A stretch of DNA of 64,000 bases from the NCBI RefSeq assembly GCF_003752505.1, contig NZ_RKHO01000001.1, forward strand, positions 1,674,001 to 1,738,000. Direction: 5' to 3'. Shown one piece after another: positions 16,580-25,509 of this stretch. The notes beneath the pieces are model-generated. The model saw only the letters and a list, made by a program, of their open reading frames with translations. It was not told the DNA's origin and made no database searches. Each line of letters begins with the position of its first letter. Positions within the stretch are counted from its first letter, which is position 1. This DNA comes from Nocardioides aurantiacus. GTDB taxonomy: Bacteria > Actinomycetota > Actinomycetes > Propionibacteriales > Nocardioidaceae. Made by a program: the position numbers and the translations under genes.

Positions 16580-17740
16580 ATGCGACTGCTCCACACCTCC
16601 GACTGGCACCTCGGCCGGTCCTTCCACGGGGAGGGACTGATCGCCGCGCAGGCCGCGCACGTCGACCACCTCGTCGAGACGGTGGTCCAGCAGCGCGTCG
16701 ACGCGGTCCTGGTGGCGGGCGACGTCTACGACCGCGCCCTCCCGTCCGTCGACGCCGTGGCGCTGGCCGACGAGGCCTTCCACCGCCTCGCCGCCACCGG
16801 CGCCCGGGTGGTGGTGACGAGCGGCAACCACGACTCCGCCCGGCGGCTCGGGTTCAACTCCCGGCTGGTCGACCTGGCGGGCGTCCACCTGCGCACCTCG
16901 CTGGACCGGGTCGGCGAGCCCGTGGTGCTGGAGGACGAGCACGGCCCCGTCGCCGTCCACGGCCTGCCCTACCTCGACCCCGACGTCGCCCGGGTGGCGT
17001 GGGACCTGCCGTCCCGGTCGCACGCCGCAGCGCTGGGCCACGCGCTGGGCCGGGTGCGCGCCGACCTGGCGACCCGCCCCCGCGGGACCCGCTCGGTGGT
17101 GCTGGCGCACGCGTTCGTGACGGGGGGCGAGCCCAGCGACAGCGAGCGCGACATCGCGGTGGGAGGCGTCTCCTCGGTGGCGGCCGAGCTGTTCTCCGAC
17201 CTCGACTACGTCGCCCTGGGCCACCTCCACGGCCGGGCCACGCTGAGCGACTCGGTCCGCTACAGCGGGTCCCCGATCGCCTACTCCTTCTCCGAGGCCC
17301 GCCACCGCAAGGGCAGCTGGCTGGTCGACCTGGGGGCGAGCGGCGTGGAGGCGTGCGAGTTCGTCGACGCCCCGGTCGCGCGCTCCCTGGCGCGACTCTC
17401 CGGCACCATCGAGGACCTCCTGCTTGACCCCGCCCTGGCGGTGCACGAGGGGTCGTGGGTCCAGGCCACGCTGACCGACGCCCGCCGGCCGGTGCGGGCG
17501 ATGGAGCGGCTGCGCGCCCGGTTCCCGCACGCCCTGGCGCTGCGCTTCGCGCCCGAGGGCGGTGAGCAGCCGGTCCAGCGCACGCCCGTGGAGGGACGGA
17601 CCGGCCACGCGGTCGCGCTCGACTTCGTCGACCACGTCCGGGGCGAGGGCGCGAGCGCCGAGGAGTCCGCACTCCTGCGCGAGGCGTTCGAGTGCTGCGG
17701 CGGGGACCGTGACCTGGTCCGCGAGGCGGGTGCGTCGTGA
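16580..17740 (+). CDS. sbcD: SbcCD nuclease subunit D
   Basis: 386 residues. This is the Mre11-like metallophosphoesterase subunit that, with SbcC, cleaves DNA hairpins and blocked ends. Dimetal motifs are DWHLG (residues 8-12), GDVYDRA (48 onwards), GNHD (82-85), LAHAFV and LGHLHG. TAGCGT lies six bases before the ATG, the leaderless pattern. The stop overlaps the sbcC GTG by GTGA, giving coupled synthesis of the two subunits. Confidence 0.95.
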   Translation: MRLLHTSDWHLGRSFHGEGLIAAQAAHVDHLVETVVQQRVDAVLVAGDVYDRALPSVDAVALADEAFHRLAATGARVVVTSGNHDSARRLGFNSRLVDLAGVHLRTSLDRVGEPVVLEDEHGPVAVHGLPYLDPDVARVAWDLPSRSHAAALGHALGRVRADLATRPRGTRSVVLAHAFVTGGEPSDSERDIAVGGVSSVAAELFSDLDYVALGHLHGRATLSDSVRYSGSPIAYSFSEARHRKGSWLVDLGASGVEACEFVDAPVARSLARLSGTIEDLLLDPALAVHEGSWVQATLTDARRPVRAMERLRARFPHALALRFAPEGGEQPVQRTPVEGRTGHAVALDFVDHVRGEGASAEESALLREAFECCGGDRDLVREAGAS

Positions 17741-20700
17741 GGCTCCACGAGCTCGAGGTGACCGCCTTCGGCCCGTTCGTGGACACGGTCGCCGTGGACT
17801 TCGACGCGCTCTCCGACGCGGGCCTGTTCCTGCTCACCGGCGCCACCGGGGCCGGCAAGACCAGCGTCCTCGACGCGGTCTGCTTCGGCCTCTACGGCGA
17901 GGTGCCCGGCGAGCGCCACAGCGCCCGTCACCTGCGCAGCGACCAGGCCGCGCCCGACACCGAGCCGCGGGTGGTGCTGCGCTTCAGCGTGGGGGGCCGC
18001 ACCTTCCGCACCACCCGCTCCCCCGCGTGGGACCGGCCGCGGCGCCGTGGCGAGGGCACCCGACGGATCCAGGCCCACGTCGTGGCGGAGGAGCTGCGCG
18101 AGGGCACCTGGACGGCCCTGACCACCCGCCTCGACGAGGCCGGGCTGCTCGTGACCGACCTGCTGGGGATGACCGTCGCGCAGTTCACCCAGGTGGCGAT
18201 GCTGCCGCAGGGCCGCTTCCAGGCCTTCCTGCGCGCCGGGTCCGCGGAGCGCCACGACGTCCTGCAGCGGCTCTTCCGCACCCGCCGCTTCGAGGACGTG
18301 GAGCGGTGGCTGGTGGAGCGGCGCAGCACGCTGCGGCGCGAGTCGACGCGGGGCCACGACGCGGTGCGCGACCTGCTCGGACGCGTCGAGGAGGCCACCG
18401 AGGTCGCCGTGCCCGACGACTGGGCCCTCGACGACCTCGAGACGCTGGCCGGGCTCGTCGAGGCCGGCCGGCTCGGGACCTGGCTGACCGAGGTGGGGGC
18501 CGGGCTGTCCGTGGCGGCCGAGGCCCAGGGTGAGCGGCTCGTCGCCGTCGACGCCACCGCCCGGGCCGCCCGCGACCTGCTCGACGTCGAGCGTTCGGCC
18601 GCGTCCCACCGGGCCCGCGCGGCCCGGGCCCAGCAGCAGCTGGCGGCGCTGGAGTCCGAGCGCCCCCGCGACGACAGCGACCGCGCCGCCCTCGCCGACC
18701 ACCGCCGGGCCGAGCCGTTGCTGCCCCTGTTGCGCCGGGTCGGCGCGGCCGGCCGCGAGGCGGAGCGGACGACCCGGGCCGCGGAGCGGCACCGTGCGGC
18801 CGCGGTGGCGCTGCTCGGCGACCGCGCACCCGAGCCCACCCCCTCCCACCTCACGACGGCCGTGCACGAGTGGCGGGAGGCGGCCGCCGAGGCGCGGGCC
18901 CGTCTTCCCCAGGAGCAGGAGCTGCGGGCCGCGCGGGATCGTCTCGCCGACCTCTCCGCGCGGTGCGAGCGCACCCGCGCCGAGCACGCGCAGGCCCTGG
19001 TCCGTCTCGAGGAGGCCGAGCGCACCGCCGCCGCGCAGGAGGTCACCCGACGCGACCTCGAGGCCGCCGCCGCCTCCCTCGAGGTGGACGCGGCCACGGA
19101 GGCCGGCGCGGCGCGGGTCCTGGCCGCCGCCGAGGAGCACGACGAGGTCGCCGCCGAGCTCGCCGGAGCACGCGAGCGGCTGACCGCCGCCACGGCCACG
19201 GCACAGGACCTGCGCGAGCACTACCTCGACCTCCGCGAGCAGCGCATCTCCGGGATGGCGGCCGAGCTCGCCACGGGTCTCGCCGTCGGCTGCTCGTGCC
19301 CGGTCTGCGGCAGCGCCGAGCACCCCTCCCCCGCCCGTGCCACCACCACGGTCGGCCGCGGCGACGAGGAGGCTGCCCGCCAGACGCACGAGACGGCCGA
19401 CTTCACCCGCCAGGCGCTGGCCGAGTCGGTCGCGACGCTGTCCGCGCGGCTGACCTCACTGGCCGCGACCAGCGGCGGCCGCTCGGTGGCGGCGTGCCGC
19501 GCCGACCTCGCCGACGCGACGTCCCGGCACCGCTCCAGCCGGACGGCCGCCCGGGGGCTGCGCTCGCTCGACGACGCCCGCGACGCCCGGCAGGCCTCGC
19601 TCACCCGGTCGACCGCCGAGGTCGCGTCGCTCGAGGTCCGCGTCGCGGAGCGCGACCGCGAGCACGACCAGGCCCGTGACCGGGTGCAGCACCTCGCGGC
19701 CGACCTCGACGACTGGCTGGGCCGGCACGACGCCGCCGGGTCCGACGTGGCCACCCTCGTCGACCGTCTCGAGGCCGGGGTGCGGACCCTCGTCGCCGCC
19801 ACCACGGCCACCGAGGAGCACCACCGTGCTGCCGCGTCCCTCGACGCTGCCCGGGCCGAGGCCCGGGAGGCGGCGGCCGGGGCCGGCTTCGCCGACGGCG
19901 TCGCGGTGGGCGAGGCCCTGCTCCCCGAGGCGCGGGTGGCCGAGGTCGAGGAGCGGTGGCAGCGCCGGGAGCGGACCCGCGCCGAGGCCGAGGCGGTGCT
20001 GGCCGACGAGCAGGTCCGTGCCGCGGTCGCCACCCCGGCACGCGACGTGGTCGAGCTGCAGCGCGAGGTCGACCACGCCGAGCGGGTGCGTGACCACGTG
20101 GTGGCCGCCCGGCGTCACGCGCTCGGGCGCTGCGACCGGCTGGAGGAGCTCCGCACCTCGCTCGACCACGCGCTGGGGGCCTGGGAGCCCGTCCGGCGAT
20201 CCCACCAGGTGACCGCCCGGCTGGCGTCGCTGGTCGAGGGGACGAGCCTGGACAACCGGTGGCGGATGCGGCTCTCGGCGTACGTCCTCTCCGAGCGGCT
20301 GCGGCAGGTCGTCGCCGCCGCCAACGAACGCCTCGCGGCGATGACCGACCAGCGGTTCACCCTGGAGCAGGTCGACGAGAAGGGCGCGGGCGAGCGTCGT
20401 GGCGGCCTGAGCCTGCGGGTGCGCGACGACTGGAGCGGCACGCGCCGTGACCCGGCGACCCTGTCGGGCGGCGAGACGTTCGTGGTCTCGCTCGCGCTCG
20501 CGCTCGGGCTGGCCGACACGGTCAGCCACGAGGCCGGCGGCACCGCGCTCGACACGCTGTTCATCGACGAGGGCTTCGGGTCGCTGGACGCCGAGACCCT
20601 CGACGGCGTCATGGACACCCTCGACCAGCTGCGCGACGGCGGCCGCGTCGTCGGACTGGTCAGCCACGTCGCCGAGCTGCGCACCCGGGTGCCCAGCCAG

Positions 20701-20760
20701 CTCGAGGTCTCCAAGGCCCGGCACGGCTCCTCGCTGCGGCCGGTCCTCGACCTCGGTTGA
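17737..20760 (+). CDS. sbcC: SbcCD nuclease subunit C (SMC-like ATPase)
   Basis: 1007 residues, GTG start coupled to sbcD. The Walker A GATGAGKT is at residues 35-42. Long Ala/Glu/Arg-rich coiled-coil arms flank a zinc hook CSCPVCGSAEHP near residue 520. The C-terminal ATPase half has the signature LSGGETF near 909 and Walker B TLFIDEGFGSLD near 940. It forms a Rad50-type clamp that powers DNA end processing by SbcD. Length and layout match actinobacterial SbcC. Confidence 0.95.
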   Translation: MRLHELEVTAFGPFVDTVAVDFDALSDAGLFLLTGATGAGKTSVLDAVCFGLYGEVPGERHSARHLRSDQAAPDTEPRVVLRFSVGGRTFRTTRSPAWDRPRRRGEGTRRIQAHVVAEELREGTWTALTTRLDEAGLLVTDLLGMTVAQFTQVAMLPQGRFQAFLRAGSAERHDVLQRLFRTRRFEDVERWLVERRSTLRRESTRGHDAVRDLLGRVEEATEVAVPDDWALDDLETLAGLVEAGRLGTWLTEVGAGLSVAAEAQGERLVAVDATARAARDLLDVERSAASHRARAARAQQQLAALESERPRDDSDRAALADHRRAEPLLPLLRRVGAAGREAERTTRAAERHRAAAVALLGDRAPEPTPSHLTTAVHEWREAAAEARARLPQEQELRAARDRLADLSARCERTRAEHAQALVRLEEAERTAAAQEVTRRDLEAAAASLEVDAATEAGAARVLAAAEEHDEVAAELAGARERLTAATATAQDLREHYLDLREQRISGMAAELATGLAVGCSCPVCGSAEHPSPARATTTVGRGDEEAARQTHETADFTRQALAESVATLSARLTSLAATSGGRSVAACRADLADATSRHRSSRTAARGLRSLDDARDARQASLTRSTAEVASLEVRVAERDREHDQARDRVQHLAADLDDWLGRHDAAGSDVATLVDRLEAGVRTLVAATTATEEHHRAAASLDAARAEAREAAAGAGFADGVAVGEALLPEARVAEVEERWQRRERTRAEAEAVLADEQVRAAVATPARDVVELQREVDHAERVRDHVVAARRHALGRCDRLEELRTSLDHALGAWEPVRRSHQVTARLASLVEGTSLDNRWRMRLSAYVLSERLRQVVAAANERLAAMTDQRFTLEQVDEKGAGERRGGLSLRVRDDWSGTRRDPATLSGGETFVVSLALALGLADTVSHEAGGTALDTLFIDEGFGSLDAETLDGVMDTLDQLRDGGRVVGLVSHVAELRTRVPSQLEVSKARHGSSLRPVLDLG

Positions 20761-20824
20761 TCCACCGCCGAGGTCGGGCCCCGCCCGGCCGACGCTGTCG
20801 GTCCGCCGCACTAGGGTGCTCGGC

Positions 20825-22339
20825 ATGGCCGACGTCGACCCCAGCTTCCTCGCCCTGCCGCTCCAGCGGCTCGCCCAGGTGGCCCTCGGTCGGGCCCGTG
20901 ACTTCGGCGTCACCCACGCCGACTTCCGGCTCGAGCGCAACCGGCTGCAGCACCTCTCGGTCCGCGACGGACAGCTCGAGGGCGCTCAGGACAGCGAGGA
21001 CCTCGGCTTCGCGGTGAGGGTCCTGCTCGACGGGGCGTGGGGGTTCGCCTCGGGGGTGGGCCTGACCGACGACGAGGCCGTCCGGGTCGCGGAGACCGCC
21101 GTCACGGTCGCCCGGGTGGCGGCCAAGATGACGACCGTCCCGGTGCAGCTGGCGCCCGAGCCCGTCCACCGCGACGTCACCTGGGTCTCGGCCTACGACG
21201 TCAACCCGCTCGACGTGCCGCTGGCCGACAAGGTGGCGCTGCTCGGCGGCTGGACCCGTGAGCTCGTCGCCGGGGGGGCCGACCACGCCGCCGGCATGCT
21301 GCAGCAGGTCCAGGAGAACAAGTTCTACGCCGACCTCGCCGGGTCCTCCATCACCCAGCAGCGGGTCTGGCTGGAGCCGGTGCTGGAGGCCTACGCCTCC
21401 GACCCCGCGACCGGGGCCTTCGACTCGATGGCCTCGACCTGCCCGCCCTTCGGCGCCGGCTGGGAGGCGCTGACCGACGGCTCCTGGGACTTCGACACCG
21501 AGCGGGCCGAGCTGCCGGGCCTGCTGCGGGCCAAGCTCGCCGCACCGAGCGTCGAGCCGGGTCGCTACGACCTCGTCATCGACGCCAACAACCTGATGCT
21601 GACCATCCACGAGTCGGTGGGTCACGCCACCGAGCTCGACCGGGCGCTGGGCTACGAGGCCAGCTACGCCGGCACCTCCTTCGCCACCCCCGACCACCTC
21701 GGCACGCTGCAGTACGGCTCGCCCGCCATGCACGTGACCGGCGACCGCACCGCGCGCCGCGGCCTGGCCACCGTGGGCTTCGACGACGAGGGCGTCGAGG
21801 GCCAGTCGTGGGACATCGTGCGTGACGGGGTGCTGGTGGGCTACCAGCTCGACCGGTCGATGGCGCACACCTACGGCGCCGCGCTCAACGGTGGACGCTC
21901 CAACGGCTGCGCCTACGCCGACTCCCCCGGACACGTGCCGATCCAGCGGATGGCCAACGTGTCGCTGCAGCCCGACCCCGACGGCCCCGACACCGCGGGC
22001 CTGATCGGGCGGGTGGAGCGCGGCATCCACGTGGTCGGCCACAAGTCGTGGTCGATCGACATGCAGCGCTACAACTTCCAGTTCACCGGCCAGCGGTTCT
22101 ACGCCATCGAGGACGGCGAGCTGAAGGGCCAGCTGCGCGACGTCGCCTACCAGGCGACCACCACCGACTTCTGGGGCTCCCTGGAGGCCGTCGGCGGACC
22201 GCAGACCTACGTGCTGGGCGGTGTCCTGAACTGCGGCAAGGCCCAGCCCGGCCAGTCCGCCCCGGTCAGCCACGGCACCCCGTCGGCGCTGTTCCGCGAC
22301 GTCAACGTCCTCAACACCTCCGAGGAGGGCACGGCCTGA
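20825..22339 (+). CDS. tldD: TldD family metalloprotease
   Basis: 504 residues. The HESVGH motif (residues 262-267) is the HExxxH zinc site of TldD, the catalytic subunit of the heterodimeric TldD/TldE protease that cleaves unfolded peptides and matures some ribosomal peptides. TAGGGT lies seven bases before the ATG. The stop TGA overlaps the tldE ATG by one base, so the subunits are coupled. No RiPP precursor was recognised next to the pair. Confidence 0.92.
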   Translation: MADVDPSFLALPLQRLAQVALGRARDFGVTHADFRLERNRLQHLSVRDGQLEGAQDSEDLGFAVRVLLDGAWGFASGVGLTDDEAVRVAETAVTVARVAAKMTTVPVQLAPEPVHRDVTWVSAYDVNPLDVPLADKVALLGGWTRELVAGGADHAAGMLQQVQENKFYADLAGSSITQQRVWLEPVLEAYASDPATGAFDSMASTCPPFGAGWEALTDGSWDFDTERAELPGLLRAKLAAPSVEPGRYDLVIDANNLMLTIHESVGHATELDRALGYEASYAGTSFATPDHLGTLQYGSPAMHVTGDRTARRGLATVGFDDEGVEGQSWDIVRDGVLVGYQLDRSMAHTYGAALNGGRSNGCAYADSPGHVPIQRMANVSLQPDPDGPDTAGLIGRVERGIHVVGHKSWSIDMQRYNFQFTGQRFYAIEDGELKGQLRDVAYQATTTDFWGSLEAVGGPQTYVLGGVLNCGKAQPGQSAPVSHGTPSALFRDVNVLNTSEEGTA

Positions 22340-23715
22340 TGACCGTCCGACCCCAGCAGCTCGTCGAGCACGCGCTCGAGACCAGCACCAGCGACGCCTG
22401 CGTGGTGATCGTCGAGGACTCCACCAGCGCCAACCTGCGGTGGGCCAACAACACGCTCACCACCAACGGGGTGATGCGCTCGACCGACGTCACCGTGGTC
22501 GCCTTCGCCGGTGGCGGCAACGCCTCGGTCAGCGGCACCGCCGCGACGACCGCCCAGGTCGCCGCGCTCGTCGAGGCCGCCGACCGCGCCGCCGCCCTCG
22601 CCGGCGAGGCCGAGGACCGCGCCGAGCTGGTGGCCGGCGCGGCCGCGGCCGACTTCGACGACGCCCCGGCCGAGACCTCGATCGCGGTCTTCGACGAGGT
22701 GGCGGGCCAGCTCGGCGAGGAGTTCCGACGGGCCGAGGCCGAGCAGCGCATCCTCTACGGCTTCGTCTTCCACGAGATGACCACGACCTACGTCGGGTCC
22801 TCCACCGGGCTGCGGCTGCGTCACGTGCAGCCCACCGGTCACTACGGCTGCACCGGCAAGGACGCCGCCCTCACCGCCAGCGCCTGGGTGGGCGGCGCCA
22901 CCCGCGACTTCAGCGACGTCTCGGCCACCCGCATGGCCGAGGACCTCGCCACCCGGCTCGGCTGGGCGTCGCGTCGGCTCGACCTGCCCGCCGGCCGCTA
23001 CGACACCGTGCTGCCGCCGACGGCGGTGGCCGACCTGATGATCGACGCCTACTGGAGCGCCGGGGCCCGCACCGCGGTCGACGGCCAGAGCGTGTTCTCC
23101 CGACCGGGCGGCGGCGCGCGCTTCGGCGAGCAGGTCGTGTCCCCCGGCGTGCGCCTCGCCTCCGACCCGACGTACGCTGGCCTCGAGTGCGCGCCGTTCG
23201 CGCTGGCCGGGGCGTCGTCGGACCGCACCAGCGTCTACGACAACGGTCTAGCGCTGGCCCCGACGGCGTGGCTCGACGACGGCCGGCTGACCGCGCTGCA
23301 GCAGACCCGTCGCACCGCGGCCGAGACCGGGCAGCCGGCCACCCCGCCGATCGACAACCTGGTGCTGGAGGTCGACGGCAGCACCGGCTCCGACCTCGAC
23401 CTGGCCGCCGGGATGGACGACGGGCTGCTGCTGACCTGCCTGTGGTACATCCGCGAGGTCGACCCGCAGACGATGCTGCTCACCGGGCTGACCCGCGACG
23501 GCGTCTACAAGGTCGAGGGCGGCGAGATCGTCGGCGCGGTCAACAACTTCCGCTGGAACGAGAGCCCGGTCGACCTGCTGCGCCGGTTCAGCCACGCGGG
23601 CACCACCGTGCCGGCGTTCTCCCGGGAGTGGGGCGAGGACATGTTCTCCCGCACCGCGATGCCGGCGCTGCGGGTGCCCGACTTCAACATGAGCTCGGTC
23701 AGCCAGGCGCTCTGA
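22339..23715 (+). CDS. tldE: TldE/PmbA family protease subunit
   Basis: 458 residues, ATG overlapping the tldD stop by one base. It shares the TldD/PmbA fold but lacks the HExxxH zinc site, as expected for the non-catalytic partner TldE. The family block LTGLTRDGVYKVEGGEIVGAVNNFRWNESP near the C-terminus is characteristic. It builds the substrate tunnel with TldD. Confidence 0.9.
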   Translation: MTVRPQQLVEHALETSTSDACVVIVEDSTSANLRWANNTLTTNGVMRSTDVTVVAFAGGGNASVSGTAATTAQVAALVEAADRAAALAGEAEDRAELVAGAAAADFDDAPAETSIAVFDEVAGQLGEEFRRAEAEQRILYGFVFHEMTTTYVGSSTGLRLRHVQPTGHYGCTGKDAALTASAWVGGATRDFSDVSATRMAEDLATRLGWASRRLDLPAGRYDTVLPPTAVADLMIDAYWSAGARTAVDGQSVFSRPGGGARFGEQVVSPGVRLASDPTYAGLECAPFALAGASSDRTSVYDNGLALAPTAWLDDGRLTALQQTRRTAAETGQPATPPIDNLVLEVDGSTGSDLDLAAGMDDGLLLTCLWYIREVDPQTMLLTGLTRDGVYKVEGGEIVGAVNNFRWNESPVDLLRRFSHAGTTVPAFSREWGEDMFSRTAMPALRVPDFNMSSVSQAL

Positions 23716-23734
23716 CGACCCGGCACGACCAGGC

Positions 23735-24184
23735 TCAGCCGACCCACTGCGTCGGCGGACCGACGGCCAGCAGGCCGCCGAAGACCAGCACGAGCCCGAC
23801 GAGCACGACCACGCCCGCCACCACCGGCGCCCGCAGCGCGGCTGCGGCCACCCGCTCGACCCGCCCGTGCCACGGTTGCGTCCGCAGCCGCCACCGCGGT
23901 GCCAGCGTGCCGTCGACGTGGCGCTCGAACGGCACCGTGGCGTAGGGCACGAACGCCGCAGCCAGGCCCAGCGCGACCCGGCCGAGCGACCAGCGGGCGT
24001 CGACGCCGACCAGGACGGTGGTGACGCAGTAGGCCAGGAAGACGAACCCGTGCAGCCCGCCCCCGATCCTCACCCCCAGCTCGGTGACGTCGAGGACGTA
24101 CTTGAGCACCATCCCCGCCAGCAGCAGGGTCCAGGTCACCGCCTCGGCCAGGGCCAGGGTGCGGAAGGTGCGGCGGGGCGTCAT
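23735..24184 (-). CDS. DUF3817 family integral membrane protein
   Basis: 149 residues with GAGGAG six bases before the ATG. Helices near residues 8-27, 38-58 and 66-80 plus the HGFVFLAYC segment match DUF3817, an actinobacterial membrane protein of unknown role. A fourth, strongly hydrophobic helix at the C-terminus (APVVAGVVVLVGLVLVFGGLL) extends beyond the usual domain. It follows the serine hydrolase and gcvP genes on the same strand and could be the last gene of that unit. Confidence 0.78.
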   Translation of the reverse strand: MTPRRTFRTLALAEAVTWTLLLAGMVLKYVLDVTELGVRIGGGLHGFVFLAYCVTTVLVGVDARWSLGRVALGLAAAFVPYATVPFERHVDGTLAPRWRLRTQPWHGRVERVAAAALRAPVVAGVVVLVGLVLVFGGLLAVGPPTQWVG

Positions 24185-24204
24185 CGGGGCTCCTCGTCGG
24201 ACGG

Positions 24205-25509
24205 TCAGGGACCGTCGGGGTAGGGGGTGCGGGTGTAGACGAAGGTCGCGCACGCGAGGTGGTCGGGCGTCCCGTCCTCGCGTCGTACGACGTGCAGGGT
24301 CTCGCCGTGGTGGTAGCCGGCCGTCCCCACCACCCGGTCGTCGTGCTGCTCGAACTGCTCGGCGAGCGCCAGGCCGCGGGCCAGGTCGCGCCACTCCAGC
24401 CGCTCGTCGTGCCAGCGCACCTCGTAGGCGGAGTTGCCCCAGTACCAGGTGCCGAGCAGCTCGGCGGCCCAGCGCGGCACCCGCTCGGCGGGCCGCCAGG
24501 GTGCGACGGGTCCCGGGGTGTGGTCGCCGAGCAGCGCCCGGGCCAGCTCGGGACCGGAGAACCCGGTGGTGGCGTTGGTCAGCGCTGCGACACCGGTGCG
24601 GTGCACCGGGTCGACGAGCAGCACCGCCTGGAACCCCGGCATCGAGCCGGTGTGGCCCGCCAGCACTCCCCCGGCGTAGGGGAAGGTGCGCACGCCCAGG
24701 CCGTAGTCGCTGGCCGGCGGCACCGGCTGCCGCATGGCACGCAGGGTGTCGGCGGCGAGCACGTCGGGGTGACCCTCGACGAGGAACCGGCCGAGGCGGG
24801 AGAGGTCGGCCAACGTGCTCCAGGCCTGGCCGGCCGGGGCCATCGCCCCGGTGTCGTGCGCGGGCTCGGGGGTCAGCGTGCCGGCGAGGTGGTGCACCGA
24901 GAGCCCGGGCGCGGCGTCCGCCTCGGGGGCGTACGACGTGCGCCGCATCCCCAACGGCACGAGGACCTGCTCCTCGACGAGCGCCCACCAGAGGCGGTCG
25001 TGCACCCGGACGAGCACCTCCCCGAGCAACCCGTAGCCCAGGTTGGAGTAGTGGTGGTGCTCACCGGGAGCGAACACCGCCGCGCTGCCGTCGTTGGCCG
25101 CGAGCAGCTGCTCGGCGGTGCCACCCGGCGACCGCTCCCACCACGGGCCGGCAGGCTCGCTCTGCATCCCGGCGGTGTGCGAGAGCAGCGCACGCAGCGA
25201 CCGGTCGGCGTACGCCCCGGACTCGGGCACGAACCGGCCCAGCGGGTCGTCGAGCGAGAGCAGCCCGGCCTCGTGCGCCCGCACCACGAGCACGGCCGTG
25301 AGGGTCTTGGTGATCGACCCGATGCGGTACTGCCGGTCGACCGACGCGCCGTCACCGGCAGCGCCGGTCCACGCGGTCCAGGGCTCCTCGGAGCCGCCCA
25401 GCACCGCAGCCACCACGGTGGGCAGCCGGCGCTCGGCCTGGTAGCGGTCGAGCACCGCCTGGAAGTGGCCGGTCCGGACGTCCGGACCGGCCGCCTCCGC
25501 GCGCGTCAC
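24205..25509 (-). CDS. Serine beta-lactamase-like hydrolase (class C/esterase fold)
   Basis: 434 residues, GTG start overlapping the gcvP stop by GTGA. Active-site motifs are SITK (Ser65, Lys68), YSN (154-156) and HTG (AGHTGSMPG), the three motifs of the AmpC/DD-peptidase/esterase superfamily. No signal peptide is visible, so it is probably cytoplasmic. The C-terminal 110 residues form an extra lipocalin-like domain often found in such proteins ([16 protein letters not shown]). The substrate is unknown. Coupling to gcvP is unexpected and may simply be read-through linkage. Confidence 0.85.
   Translation of the reverse strand: MTRAEAAGPDVRTGHFQAVLDRYQAERRLPTVVAAVLGGSEEPWTAWTGAAGDGASVDRQYRIGSITKTLTAVLVVRAHEAGLLSLDDPLGRFVPESGAYADRSLRALLSHTAGMQSEPAGPWWERSPGGTAEQLLAANDGSAAVFAPGEHHHYSNLGYGLLGEVLVRVHDRLWWALVEEQVLVPLGMRRTSYAPEADAAPGLSVHHLAGTLTPEPAHDTGAMAPAGQAWSTLADLSRLGRFLVEGHPDVLAADTLRAMRQPVPPASDYGLGVRTFPYAGGVLAGHTGSMPGFQAVLLVDPVHRTGVAALTNATTGFSGPELARALLGDHTPGPVAPWRPAERVPRWAAELLGTWYWGNSAYEVRWHDERLEWRDLARGLALAEQFEQHDDRVVGTAGYHHGETLHVVRREDGTPDHLACATFVYTRTPYPDGP

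Noticed and set aside
20825-23715. RiPP biosynthetic locus around tldD-tldE
   Set aside because: No precursor-like small gene or modifying enzyme flanks the pair; flanking genes are sbcC and a DUF3817 gene.
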